Assembly (NCBI GenBank): GCA_902631405.1
Contig: CACOYI010000003.1
Location: forward strand, 1-64,000
Length of the DNA: 64,000 nt
Reading direction: 5' to 3'
Origin: K189A clade bacterium
GTDB taxonomy: Bacteria > Pseudomonadota > Gammaproteobacteria > Pseudomonadales > Azotimanducaceae
Shown here: piece after piece, positions 22,936 to 30,560 of the stretch
How the letters are laid out: every line of letters starts with the position of its first letter
Numbering within the stretch: position 1 is the first letter of the stretch
Translations under genes and position numbers: made by a program
Notes under the pieces: generated by a model
The model's database searches: none
What the model saw: the letters and a program-made list of their open reading frames with translations, nothing else
What the model was told of the DNA's origin: nothing

Positions 22936-24899
22936 TGGTTCAGTCTCAACGTTACGACGACCGAGTCGATCTGGATGTTGAACTATCCTTTTATCAGACA
23001 CTTGCCCTTCTTGGGCGTTCTGTCTTTCTGCTTAGTCAGGTAAAGCTTTTGTTCTTTTGGAAGCTTATTTTCTCCTCTGTCGCCATTCTTCCCCCACTGG
23101 CTGTACCTTGGCTCCTAAAAATTGTTGTGGATCAGGTTATCTTGCAAGCTCCGATAGAAGGAACTGTTGCCCGTTGGCCGCCCTTTATGATTCCACTGAT
23201 TAGATATGTTGAAGGTCTCAGTCCAATCGATGTGATGGCGTCGGTAACGGCGGTGTATTTGTTTATGCTGATCTTTTTCGGAATGCGAGCTGCTGGGCAG
23301 ATCGCTGATTTGCCCAGAGGATATGATGCTGCGACACAATCAGAACAGGCGCTTTCTTACGGAGAAAGTTCGACGGGGGGGCTCTGGGGATTAATGGAGG
23401 TTCTGCTTTCTGTAAAGTTGACCCAAAAACTTGCCAACGGATTGAGAACAGAATTGATGGGTCGACTCACACGATTAAACATGACGACTTTAGACGAGCA
23501 GCGTATCGGTGACTCGGTGTATAGAGTGATGTACGACGCTCCGATGCTTCCTGAGATTTGTTTCAAGTTGGCGATCAGTCCAGTAATGATTTTAATTGGT
23601 GCAGTTTTGTCGGTTCTGATGATCGGCTACAGCTATGGTGAAGTGTTGCCTGAAATTGTCTGGATTGCTTCGGCGCTCCTGCCAGTAACGTTAGTCATGA
23701 CTTTGCCGTTGTCAGCGTTGGCAAGAAGGTTGAACCAAATAAGTCGTGCAGCGGGGGCAACCACGACGAACGCGATGGAGCAAAGTATAGATAACATCGC
23801 TGCTGTTCAGGCTTTGAACGTTGCCCAGAGTGAATCGAAAGCATTTGAGGAGAAAAGTGCTGAGTCTTTTAGGAGGCATCGGTTTGCAGCCGTTATTGAC
23901 TTGGCCGTCTATGCTATTTCATACACGTCGATATTTATTGGTGTGGGATTTGCGTTTTACATCATGACCGAAAGAGTTGTTGAGGGAACGGTGTCTCCCG
24001 GAGATTATGCTGTGTTATTGGCGCTGTTTTTTACCCTAGGTTTTGCTGCAAGAGACCTTGGTCTTTACTGGATACAGCTGCAAAAAAATGTATCCGCTAT
24101 AAGACGAGTCTTCTTCTTCATTGATTTTACCTCCGAGGCAGATAGGGGTGGTGACTCGCTGAGATCTTTGAATAAAGATATCGTCCTAGAGTCCGTTAAC
24201 TTTTCTTATTCCGAGGGGGTGCCCGTTCTGAAAGATATCAATCTAAAGTTTGGTCTCAATGAAGTCGTTGCCATTGTAGGTCCGACTGGAGCTGGAAAGT
24301 CTACCCTAGCTTACGTGCTTCCTGGATATATTCGCCCGAACACCGGAACGATTAAATTCGATAATCAAGACGTCGCAAATGTACCGGTGAATCAGATCCG
24401 CGAAAAGGTGACTTATGTTTTCCAAGAACATATGCTGTTTTCGGAGAGCATAAGATCCAACCTTCTTTTGGCAAAACCAGATGCTACTGAAGAAGATCTT
24501 TTGTCGGCGTGTAAAATGGCCGGAGCGACAGATTTTTTGGAGGATTTACCGCAGGGACTTGATACAAATGTCGGTAAGTCTGGTGATACATTATCAGTAG
24601 GTCAAAAACAGAGACTGTCGATTGCTCGAGGGATACTTCGAGATACCCCCGTTTTGATTCTCGATGAGCCTACGGCCGCGCTGGACCCTAAAACGGAGAA
24701 CATGCTCGTTAGTGGATTACGACAGTTCGCTCGAAATCGACTTGTGATCGTAATTGCGCACCGACTCTCGACGATTAAAGAAGCAGATCGGATCATTTTT
24801 TTAGATGATGGAAAGGTCTTGGATATCGGAAATCATGACACGCTGATGAAAAACGAGCAGGGCCAATATCGGAGGTTCGTTGAGTTTCAAACGAACTAA
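22935..24899 (+). CDS. ABC exporter half-transporter, LSVGQ-type subunit of pair B
   Basis: 654-residue ABC exporter subunit. The membrane domain contains the TLDEQRIGDSVYRVMYD loop also found in the pair A partner. The ATPase has Walker A GPTGAGKST (about residue 449), signature LSVGQKQR, Walker B VLILDEPTAALD and switch AHRLSTI. The catalytic Glu is present in both subunits of the pair, so neither site is obviously degenerate. Its ATG shares one base with the stop of the preceding subunit. It converges on the PhyH gene with only 2 bases between stop codons and no visible terminator. Confidence 0.92.
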   Translation: MVQSQRYDDRVDLDVELSFYQTLALLGRSVFLLSQVKLLFFWKLIFSSVAILPPLAVPWLLKIVVDQVILQAPIEGTVARWPPFMIPLIRYVEGLSPIDVMASVTAVYLFMLIFFGMRAAGQIADLPRGYDAATQSEQALSYGESSTGGLWGLMEVLLSVKLTQKLANGLRTELMGRLTRLNMTTLDEQRIGDSVYRVMYDAPMLPEICFKLAISPVMILIGAVLSVLMIGYSYGEVLPEIVWIASALLPVTLVMTLPLSALARRLNQISRAAGATTTNAMEQSIDNIAAVQALNVAQSESKAFEEKSAESFRRHRFAAVIDLAVYAISYTSIFIGVGFAFYIMTERVVEGTVSPGDYAVLLALFFTLGFAARDLGLYWIQLQKNVSAIRRVFFFIDFTSEADRGGDSLRSLNKDIVLESVNFSYSEGVPVLKDINLKFGLNEVVAIVGPTGAGKSTLAYVLPGYIRPNTGTIKFDNQDVANVPVNQIREKVTYVFQEHMLFSESIRSNLLLAKPDATEEDLLSACKMAGATDFLEDLPQGLDTNVGKSGDTLSVGQKQRLSIARGILRDTPVLILDEPTAALDPKTENMLVSGLRQFARNRLVIVIAHRLSTIKEADRIIFLDDGKVLDIGNHDTLMKNEQGQYRRFVEFQTN

Positions 24900-24901
24900 C
24901 G

Positions 24902-25621
24902 CTACGCGCTATCTGGGCGATTTGCGGCAAGAAGAGTTTCCGAGGACTTCCCATAATAAAAGAATGTGATGGCTCTTCTCTCACGATCCGTCTGATTGTC
25001 TCCAGACCAATGAACAGTCTGTGCATGATGCACTATTGCGTCACCGGCTTTCACCTCAATCATTTGCGCGCCATCAGACGCATCGTTATATCCGGTGATA
25101 TTCAAATTCTTATCATGACGCTTTTTATGACTACCTTTGGCGTAGAAAAGGCATCCATTTTCCCGATCCATCTGGTCAAGGGCTATCCAGAGCGTAATGC
25201 CTGCCTTCGGGTGCCAAGGTCTACCTGCTGCGTCAATGTGAGGTGATATTCTCTCAGGTGTTCCCGGCGGACGATCGACGAAAGCGGTGCTAACTGGCCT
25301 GAGTTCATCCTCAAGAAGTGAGGCTAGAAGAGGAAGGTGAGACCCCTGATGAGCTTCTCTACTCAACCATTCTGAATAATTTTGCAGTCCCTTCGCAGCT
25401 AAAAGGTATGATTTGGGTGCGCCCCTAAAGTGTTCTTCACGGTCTTTAAGCATTTTTTCTTTGGCGTCTCTGCCCTCTATTAGTAATGAGTTGATTTCTT
25501 CGTCTCCACCGAATCCCTTTAGATGTACGAACCCATTTTGTTTAAATGCTTTCTGTGTATCACTGTCTGCAGTGACGGAACCAAAATCCAGCGCTGGACG
25601 GTAAAAAGCTTTTTCTTTCAT
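24902..25621 (-). CDS. Phytanoyl-CoA dioxygenase (PhyH) family Fe(II)/2-oxoglutarate oxygenase
   Basis: 239-residue non-haem iron oxygenase. The facial triad is visible as HIDAAG (His-x-Asp) and the distal His in VHHAQTVHWSGD, with Arg in DRERRAITFF for 2-oxoglutarate. The segment ITLWIALDQMDRENGCLFYAKGSHKKRH is typical of PhyH proteins. Hydroxylation of an aliphatic or secondary-metabolite substrate is expected. Its ATG overlaps the stop of the upstream ARH-fold gene by four bases (ATGA), so the two are coupled. PhyH proteins act on many substrates, so the target cannot be named. In this locus an aglycone is the natural guess. Confidence 0.87.
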   Translation of the reverse strand: MKEKAFYRPALDFGSVTADSDTQKAFKQNGFVHLKGFGGDEEINSLLIEGRDAKEKMLKDREEHFRGAPKSYLLAAKGLQNYSEWLSREAHQGSHLPLLASLLEDELRPVSTAFVDRPPGTPERISPHIDAAGRPWHPKAGITLWIALDQMDRENGCLFYAKGSHKKRHDKNLNITGYNDASDGAQMIEVKAGDAIVHHAQTVHWSGDNQTDRERRAITFFYYGKSSETLLAANRPDSA

Positions 25622-27246
25622 GACGAGGAGCTCTCTGCGGAGTCTTTGTCTGTTGTAACTGATCTTTTTCCCTGAACTGGGGTATCTCCTGGAAAAAAAG
25701 AACCTTCGATGGCGTCGCCGTTAACTATCCCCTCGAAGTCAACTTCGAAATCCCAGCCGCCTTTATCAATCGCAAAGCTAAAATTGAGCGTTTCTCCCTG
25801 ATACTGACATGCTGCAATCGGATAGGGTTCAAAACCGTCCTCAAGGAATTCGACTGTTCCTGCATCAAAGTTCACCCTTTGTCTTCCCCAGCCGGTTTCG
25901 AGATCCCAACAACCGCCAGGCGAAGTCTCCTTTGTTGAGACGGCTTCTTGTTCCTCTGGAGAATTGAGTACTTTTTTTGCTACCTGAACGGTCCGTTTTG
26001 CCAGGGAAGAAAACCTGTTTTCATTGTGTCCCTTCACAGCAGACATTAGTCTATCATTAAAGTTATCTATCCATTTCCCAGGCAACTTCTTGGAGCCGCA
26101 TCGAACGCCGAGGATCGAACCCACGGTAGCACCATTGCAGTCCGTATCCCAACCTGCGCGAACAGCTGTCACGATTCCAGATTCAAAGCTATCTTGACCA
26201 GAATAAAGCCCAAGTACAACTAGGGCGGCATTATTAATTGTGTGGACCCCGTGATAATGACCATATTTATCTAGTATCTTTTTGAAAATTTCTTCCCAGT
26301 CATTTAATGCGTGACACCATGTTTTAACGTCATTAACGGCCTCGGCCAGTCTGCAGTTCTCTGGTATTTCACCGAGCCCCGCATCAACGATGTCGTCTAT
26401 AGCTTCAAAAACGAATGATGCTGAAATCATAGCTGCCACAAACATTTCGCCGTAGATGCCATTTTTTTGATGAGAGATACACCCATCCTGGAATGCCAGA
26501 GCGGCTGCTTTTTCCGGCCAACCAGGAGCTGCATATCCAAAAATGTCGGCACGTATTTGCGCTCCAATCCATTCTCGATAGGGGTTTCGACGAATAGCCG
26601 AATCAGGTGGCCAGATGTTCGCAACAAAATTTCGGTAGGCAACATTTTCCGCCGTGTAAACCAGCCCGAAGGGCATGTGTGATAACCATATGTCAGCAAC
26701 AGATCTTGGGGTTAGGTAGGGTCCTTTGCTCTCAAGTGCAATAAGTCCGAGGATCGGAAAGTCCATATCGTCGTCTCGGTCCATCTGCGTTATGTTGCCT
26801 CGGGTGGACGGTTTGTGAACCTTTGGCAATATTCTCTCGTTAAAGGGCAGAAAATCATCCAGCGGAAGAACATCCGAATCTGTTAGGTACTTGTCGATTC
26901 TATGTTTGGGCCAGCCCTCTACCGGCTTTCCCAACGCACAACCAGCGGCTCGTCCTAGCCACCCGCCATAAATCCTCTCGTAAAGTTCTTCGTCAGTGAG
27001 CCTTAGATCAAACTTTCGCTTTCCGGACGGTCTCGCGAGTCTAATTTCTTCTAATGATGAAGGTTCGTGGTAGGGGAAAGTTGGGGATACCTCCAGACCC
27101 ATTAATTCATCATATAATTCAGTAAAATCTTTGTCGGGGCTGCCGTGTAAAGTTTCTAATCGGTTTTCGATACTGGTTGTATCGCAGCCTTCTTCCTTAC
27201 GTTGAATGATTTCCCTCTTTATCAGTTTTTGTTCAATCGATTTCAT
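25618..27246 (-). CDS. ADP-ribosylglycohydrolase-fold protein, second copy
   Basis: 542-residue protein with an ARH/DraG-type core at about residues 85-400: a YGGWLGRAAGCALGKPVEGWP opening, metal motif MDRDDDMDFP, and RAGWDTDCNGATVGSILG. About 80 residues precede the core, and a C-terminal beta-rich region of about 100 residues follows (GGCWDLETGWGRQRV ... FSFAIDKGGWDFEVDFEG), so the architecture differs from the copy at 11 kb. It is the first gene of a leftward two-gene unit with PhyH. Two ARH-fold genes in one sugar locus suggest glycosidic-bond chemistry rather than protein de-ADP-ribosylation; this is inference. No ADP-ribosyltransferase gene is visible in the window. Confidence 0.83.
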   Translation of the reverse strand: MKSIEQKLIKREIIQRKEEGCDTTSIENRLETLHGSPDKDFTELYDELMGLEVSPTFPYHEPSSLEEIRLARPSGKRKFDLRLTDEELYERIYGGWLGRAAGCALGKPVEGWPKHRIDKYLTDSDVLPLDDFLPFNERILPKVHKPSTRGNITQMDRDDDMDFPILGLIALESKGPYLTPRSVADIWLSHMPFGLVYTAENVAYRNFVANIWPPDSAIRRNPYREWIGAQIRADIFGYAAPGWPEKAAALAFQDGCISHQKNGIYGEMFVAAMISASFVFEAIDDIVDAGLGEIPENCRLAEAVNDVKTWCHALNDWEEIFKKILDKYGHYHGVHTINNAALVVLGLYSGQDSFESGIVTAVRAGWDTDCNGATVGSILGVRCGSKKLPGKWIDNFNDRLMSAVKGHNENRFSSLAKRTVQVAKKVLNSPEEQEAVSTKETSPGGCWDLETGWGRQRVNFDAGTVEFLEDGFEPYPIAACQYQGETLNFSFAIDKGGWDFEVDFEGIVNGDAIEGSFFPGDTPVQGKRSVTTDKDSAESSSS

Positions 27247-27330
27247 GAAGTTTCGGCAGATAGCTCCTCACTATGGATTACTAAGGTTAGATAATATCCG
27301 GGCTGATCGTCAATTTTAGTGATTCCTTCC

Positions 27331-27340
27331 TTCACCCATT
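27331..27340 (-). promoter_or_regulatory. Recurrent motif, reverse copy (AATGGGTGAA)
   Basis: TTCACCCATT on the plus strand, immediately followed by TTCACC, so GGTGAA occurs twice 10 bases apart. It forms a large inverted arrangement with the copy at 27368 in the gap between the divergent ARH-fold gene and the 209-residue gene. Confidence 0.4.
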
Positions 27341-27367
27341 TTCACCAGAAATTGGTTTGAGCCTAAA

Positions 27368-27377
27368 AATGGGTGAA
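27368..27377 (+). promoter_or_regulatory. Recurrent motif AATGGGTGAA
   Basis: Copy about 65 bases before the 209-residue gene and facing the reverse copy at 27331. The paired layout between divergent genes is what an operator for both would look like; this is inferred. Confidence 0.4.
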
Positions 27378-27443
27378 AACCCAAATATTACTGTTGTTCC
27401 GATAAGTTAATTTCTGGAGTATTGGGGAAGGAGGAGAGAGATC

Positions 27444-28073
27444 ATGTTTGAAATTGATATGGAGGCTATAGAGCCAATTGGGGAGTTTGGTTCGAGGGCT
27501 TGGTGTGATGCTTGTGCGAGTTATGGTGTAAAAATACTCGAGGCAGCAGACCTGCCAGGGGACCTCAATTGGGGGTTTAGCGAGCTATATACCTATCCAC
27601 CTGATCGATTGATATCTGAAGACTGGTCTCAATCTGGCTATCACTTTATGGTGAAGGACGGCGTAGTGTCTGGTGGGGCTTCTGTACCCCAAACCTGTCT
27701 GGATCAGGAAGGCTTCCATGCGAAAATACGCTGGGCATACATTTGCAATCAGTCAGCTACAAAATATGGCAGCGCCGGTCAAAGGAAGAGAAGCGAACAA
27801 GAGGCAGTGCTGCTTTCGCAACTTACGGATTTTTTAGGCTTTACGCCGGAAATGGGTGGAGTTCCCAATGCCGTCTGGCCTGCCCCAATAGTAAAAGCGT
27901 TAAGTGTCGGTGTAGAGGAGGGGGCAGGGCTTCATAATATCGCGGCCTCTTTGCAGAGTCCGTCTCCGGAATTTGTCGGCTTGCCGACCACCGATATGGG
28001 TGTGCCCGATTTTTCCAGTATGAGCGATAAACAAAGATCTGAATTCCTAAAGTTATGTGGTCTGCAGGAGTAA
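27444..28073 (+). CDS. Hypothetical protein, family not recognised
   Basis: 209 residues, soluble, no signal peptide or membrane segment. A strong Shine-Dalgarno (GGAAGGAGGAGAG) precedes the ATG, and codon use looks coding throughout, so the gene is probably real. It contains four Cys (WCDACASYG, TCLDQE, YICNQ and KLCGLQE at the C-terminus) and a central region, WGFSELYTYPPDRL ... GYHFMVKDGVVSGG, that I cannot assign. Two copies of the recurrent GGGTGAA motif lie just upstream and one just downstream. It precedes the transposase-like gene by 80 bases on the same strand. No function is proposed. Confidence 0.7.
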   Translation: MFEIDMEAIEPIGEFGSRAWCDACASYGVKILEAADLPGDLNWGFSELYTYPPDRLISEDWSQSGYHFMVKDGVVSGGASVPQTCLDQEGFHAKIRWAYICNQSATKYGSAGQRKRSEQEAVLLSQLTDFLGFTPEMGGVPNAVWPAPIVKALSVGVEEGAGLHNIAASLQSPSPEFVGLPTTDMGVPDFSSMSDKQRSEFLKLCGLQE

Positions 28074-28086
28074 GTTGCGAGAATAT

Positions 28087-28096
28087 AATGGGTGAA
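28087..28096 (+). promoter_or_regulatory. Recurrent motif AATGGGTGAA
   Basis: Copy of the shared motif in the 80-base gap before the transposase-like gene, 58 bases before its GTG start. Role inferred from recurrence. Confidence 0.35.
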
Positions 28097-28153
28097 TTGC
28101 GTACCTTTAAGATGGTGGTGTTGTTGGGGCTTGACCGATAGAGGTATGAGAGG

Positions 28154-29341
28154 GTGAGCATTGCTAGTTTCTGTGATGAACTGATCTCGGATGGTGCAGG
28201 TTATCGTATAGGAAGAGTTCGTGAGAAATTTCTCAGATCAATGCTCATTGGGATCGAGCATGCAGATTCACTGAATTTGACGAGTATTGCCGGAGCGCTA
28301 GATGAAGGCATTCGGCTGCACGCCACTCAGAAAAGGCTGTCACGGAATCTGGATGACCAAGTATTGTTCGACTTTCTGCAAAATCGTCTCCTGTCCTTGG
28401 CCACAAGTGATGTGTCCGATGATAGCTGGTTAGTGGTTCACACCTATTCCCTAGAGAAAAGGTATGCGAAGAAAATCGAGTATCTTGGGCCCACTGGGAG
28501 AGAGTTAGATCATGGGTTTAAGGTGTGTGAGGTTCTGGCGATCAAACCTGAAAAGAGAGTTTATAAACCGCTAGTGACCCACGTTTGGTCAAATAAGATC
28601 CCTGATTTTGAAAGTGATTCAAGCGAGGTCGCAAAAACGCTTGACCGGGTGCTTGATGCCACTGGCAATAAGGGGCTCGTTTTTTTTGATGACCAGTCGG
28701 TGGGCGCAGACCTGGTGGAATTTTTGATAAATCGACGAGCTTTTGATTACTTTTCAATGATGCCGAGTGACGACGCAAAGGTCGTTCATAGAGATGAGGA
28801 ATGGGTTGTGCGAGAGCTGTTTGATCAAATAGAGACCAAATATGGCAGAACGATGTTTAAGCTGGTCCCCGAGGGCATGCTAGCTAAGGGGAAGATAGAT
28901 CTCGATTTATTTCTTCATGCTGGTGCTCTGGGTGTGAAACGCGTCAATGATTCGAGGCGGCTCACCCTGATTGCGCTGAGGGCAAAGACCAAGCGCTTGG
29001 GGGAAATTTCTATTCCAATCCTGACGACTAAAATAGGCTTGAGAAGCCGAAAATCTCTCATGGGTTTGGTTGAATCATTTTTGTCAATTCAGGATGTAGT
29101 CTCTCTGCACCAAGAGGTTAGAGCGCGTTTTCGTCCAGAAGAGTTTCGGGTATTAACTTACCGGCGATTGCGTTTGCTTTTTAGCCTATTACAGGCTGTC
29201 ATTTTTTATCGGATAGAATCGAAAAGTTCTCCTGTGATTGAAATTCCTAATTTTGCTGACCAACCTCATACAGGAGAGCTGGACAGAACTTATCTCATGC
29301 CTCGCAAAATTGATTCTGAACAGGAGAGGCGAGTTGATTAG
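28154..29341 (+). CDS. IS4-type transposase-like protein, probably inactive or domesticated
   Basis: 395 residues with the overall pattern of IS4-group DDE transposases: a helical N-terminus (NLTSIAGALDEG ... QKRLSRNLDD), a beta-strand where the first catalytic Asp should be (LVVHTYSLEKRYAKKIEYL), a DRGFD-like position (GLVFFDDQSVGADLVEFL), and a C-terminal helix pair (EEFRVLTYRRLRLLFSLLQ). In the first block the usual Asp positions read His and Ser, so transposition activity is doubtful. No terminal inverted repeats or target duplication are evident. It starts at GTG, and its stop overlaps the esterase start by 8 bases, so it behaves like a resident operon gene. The family call rests on pattern recall and could be wrong. 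Confidence 0.55.
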   Translation: MSIASFCDELISDGAGYRIGRVREKFLRSMLIGIEHADSLNLTSIAGALDEGIRLHATQKRLSRNLDDQVLFDFLQNRLLSLATSDVSDDSWLVVHTYSLEKRYAKKIEYLGPTGRELDHGFKVCEVLAIKPEKRVYKPLVTHVWSNKIPDFESDSSEVAKTLDRVLDATGNKGLVFFDDQSVGADLVEFLINRRAFDYFSMMPSDDAKVVHRDEEWVVRELFDQIETKYGRTMFKLVPEGMLAKGKIDLDLFLHAGALGVKRVNDSRRLTLIALRAKTKRLGEISIPILTTKIGLRSRKSLMGLVESFLSIQDVVSLHQEVRARFRPEEFRVLTYRRLRLLFSLLQAVIFYRIESKSSPVIEIPNFADQPHTGELDRTYLMPRKIDSEQERRVD

Positions 29342-30542
29342 TGAGCTATTTCAAATCACACCTCCCTCTGGTGCATACGAATTAGGCCCTGATTCCCAAC
29401 GCAAAGTCGATACGCCAAAAGGTACTATCACAGAATTCTTGTTCACCGAAAGCAATTATTATCCCTCTGCCGAGCACAAGTTTTGGGTGTACGTACCGTT
29501 CGGATATGATGATCGGAACCCTCTAAATTTGATGTTTTTTCAGGATGGAGAAGCGTACTTATCTGAGCAGGGACAAGTCCGAGTAGGCACCGTATTGGAT
29601 AATCTGATTGAAGCAAAAGAGATTCCTCTGATGGCAGCTATTTTCGTCAACCCTGGCACTAGTGTTAATTCTGATACCCCTCAAGACCTGCGTGAGATTC
29701 AGTACAGATCCACGGATAGGGTTTACGGATCATTTATACTGGACGAAATCAGTTCTATCGCGGGTAAAGAATTCAATTTTAGTAATCAGGCTTCGGATCG
29801 AGCTATTTGTGGGATGAGTGATGGCGGTCTTTGTGCATTCAACGCGGCGTGGTTAGCTCCGCAGTCTTTTGGAAAGGTCGTTAGTCATATTGGCAGCTTT
29901 ACCCATTTAGGGGGGGCGTTGGAGTATCCATCTAAAGTCAGGCGCTCAAGGAGTGCGCCCAAACCGATTAGAGTCTTTATTCAAGACGGCATATCTGATC
30001 TTAGCCTTGAGGATGGAGATTGGAGCCTTGCTAACCTCTCCATGGTATCTGCCTTGCGTTTTGCTCGATACGACTATGCTACTGAAATCGGTTTCGGTGG
30101 GCACGATCTGGCCCACGCTGGGGCTATTTTTCCGGAAACTTTACGTTGGCTTTGGAGGGATCATCCTGAAATTGCGAACCACTTCTCAAAGCGAAGCGCT
30201 TCAGATGTTCTTGGAGACTGGGCGATGAGTGTCAATTTTTTTGGAGAAGAAAGGCCCGTTCAACTGCAAATTGAGTCCTCTGGAGAGGAGCTCATTGGTA
30301 AACTTCGAGATGACAGTGATGGAGAATTGAAGTTAATTGAGTTGAAATATCACGATGGCCTGCTACTTGTTAGACACGAGGCGTCCCCCTATCAAAAAGC
30401 TTATTTAAAAGCTCCCAATGATGAGTTGGTTATCGTGTCTTGTTGGCTTAAACACGCTGGCGACCGTCTTGAGGGAACTTTTTCTGCCGAGCAAGGCTTT
30501 ATCTGCGAATATTTAATGGTCGGAACCCGATATAGCAAGTGA
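29334..30542 (+). CDS. Esterase of the enterochelin-esterase/EsteraseD type with C-terminal beta domain
   Basis: 402-residue alpha/beta hydrolase resembling Fes. HKFWVYVPFGYD, LNLMFFQDGEAYL, nucleophile elbow CGMSDGGLCAFNAAW and late His region GFGGHDLAHAGAIFPETLRWLW supply the catalytic Ser, Asp and His. The final 110 residues (GDWAMSVNFFGEERPVQLQIE ... ) look like an added lipocalin-like beta domain. The ORF track starts further upstream, inside the previous gene. I choose the TTG at 29334 because AGGAG stands 7 bases before it and it overlaps the preceding stop by 8 bases. No signal peptide, so a cytoplasmic esterase of an imported ester is likely. Confidence 0.82.
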   Translation: MISELFQITPPSGAYELGPDSQRKVDTPKGTITEFLFTESNYYPSAEHKFWVYVPFGYDDRNPLNLMFFQDGEAYLSEQGQVRVGTVLDNLIEAKEIPLMAAIFVNPGTSVNSDTPQDLREIQYRSTDRVYGSFILDEISSIAGKEFNFSNQASDRAICGMSDGGLCAFNAAWLAPQSFGKVVSHIGSFTHLGGALEYPSKVRRSRSAPKPIRVFIQDGISDLSLEDGDWSLANLSMVSALRFARYDYATEIGFGGHDLAHAGAIFPETLRWLWRDHPEIANHFSKRSASDVLGDWAMSVNFFGEERPVQLQIESSGEELIGKLRDDSDGELKLIELKYHDGLLLVRHEASPYQKAYLKAPNDELVIVSCWLKHAGDRLEGTFSAEQGFICEYLMVGTRYSK

Positions 30543-30560
30543 ACTTTTGCTTAGTCGCGC

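Noticed and set aside
27331-29341. Complete insertion sequence around the transposase-like gene
   Set aside because: The flanking GGGTGAA copies are not at the ends of the gene, recur elsewhere in the locus, and no target duplication is visible; they fit a regulatory motif better than terminal repeats.
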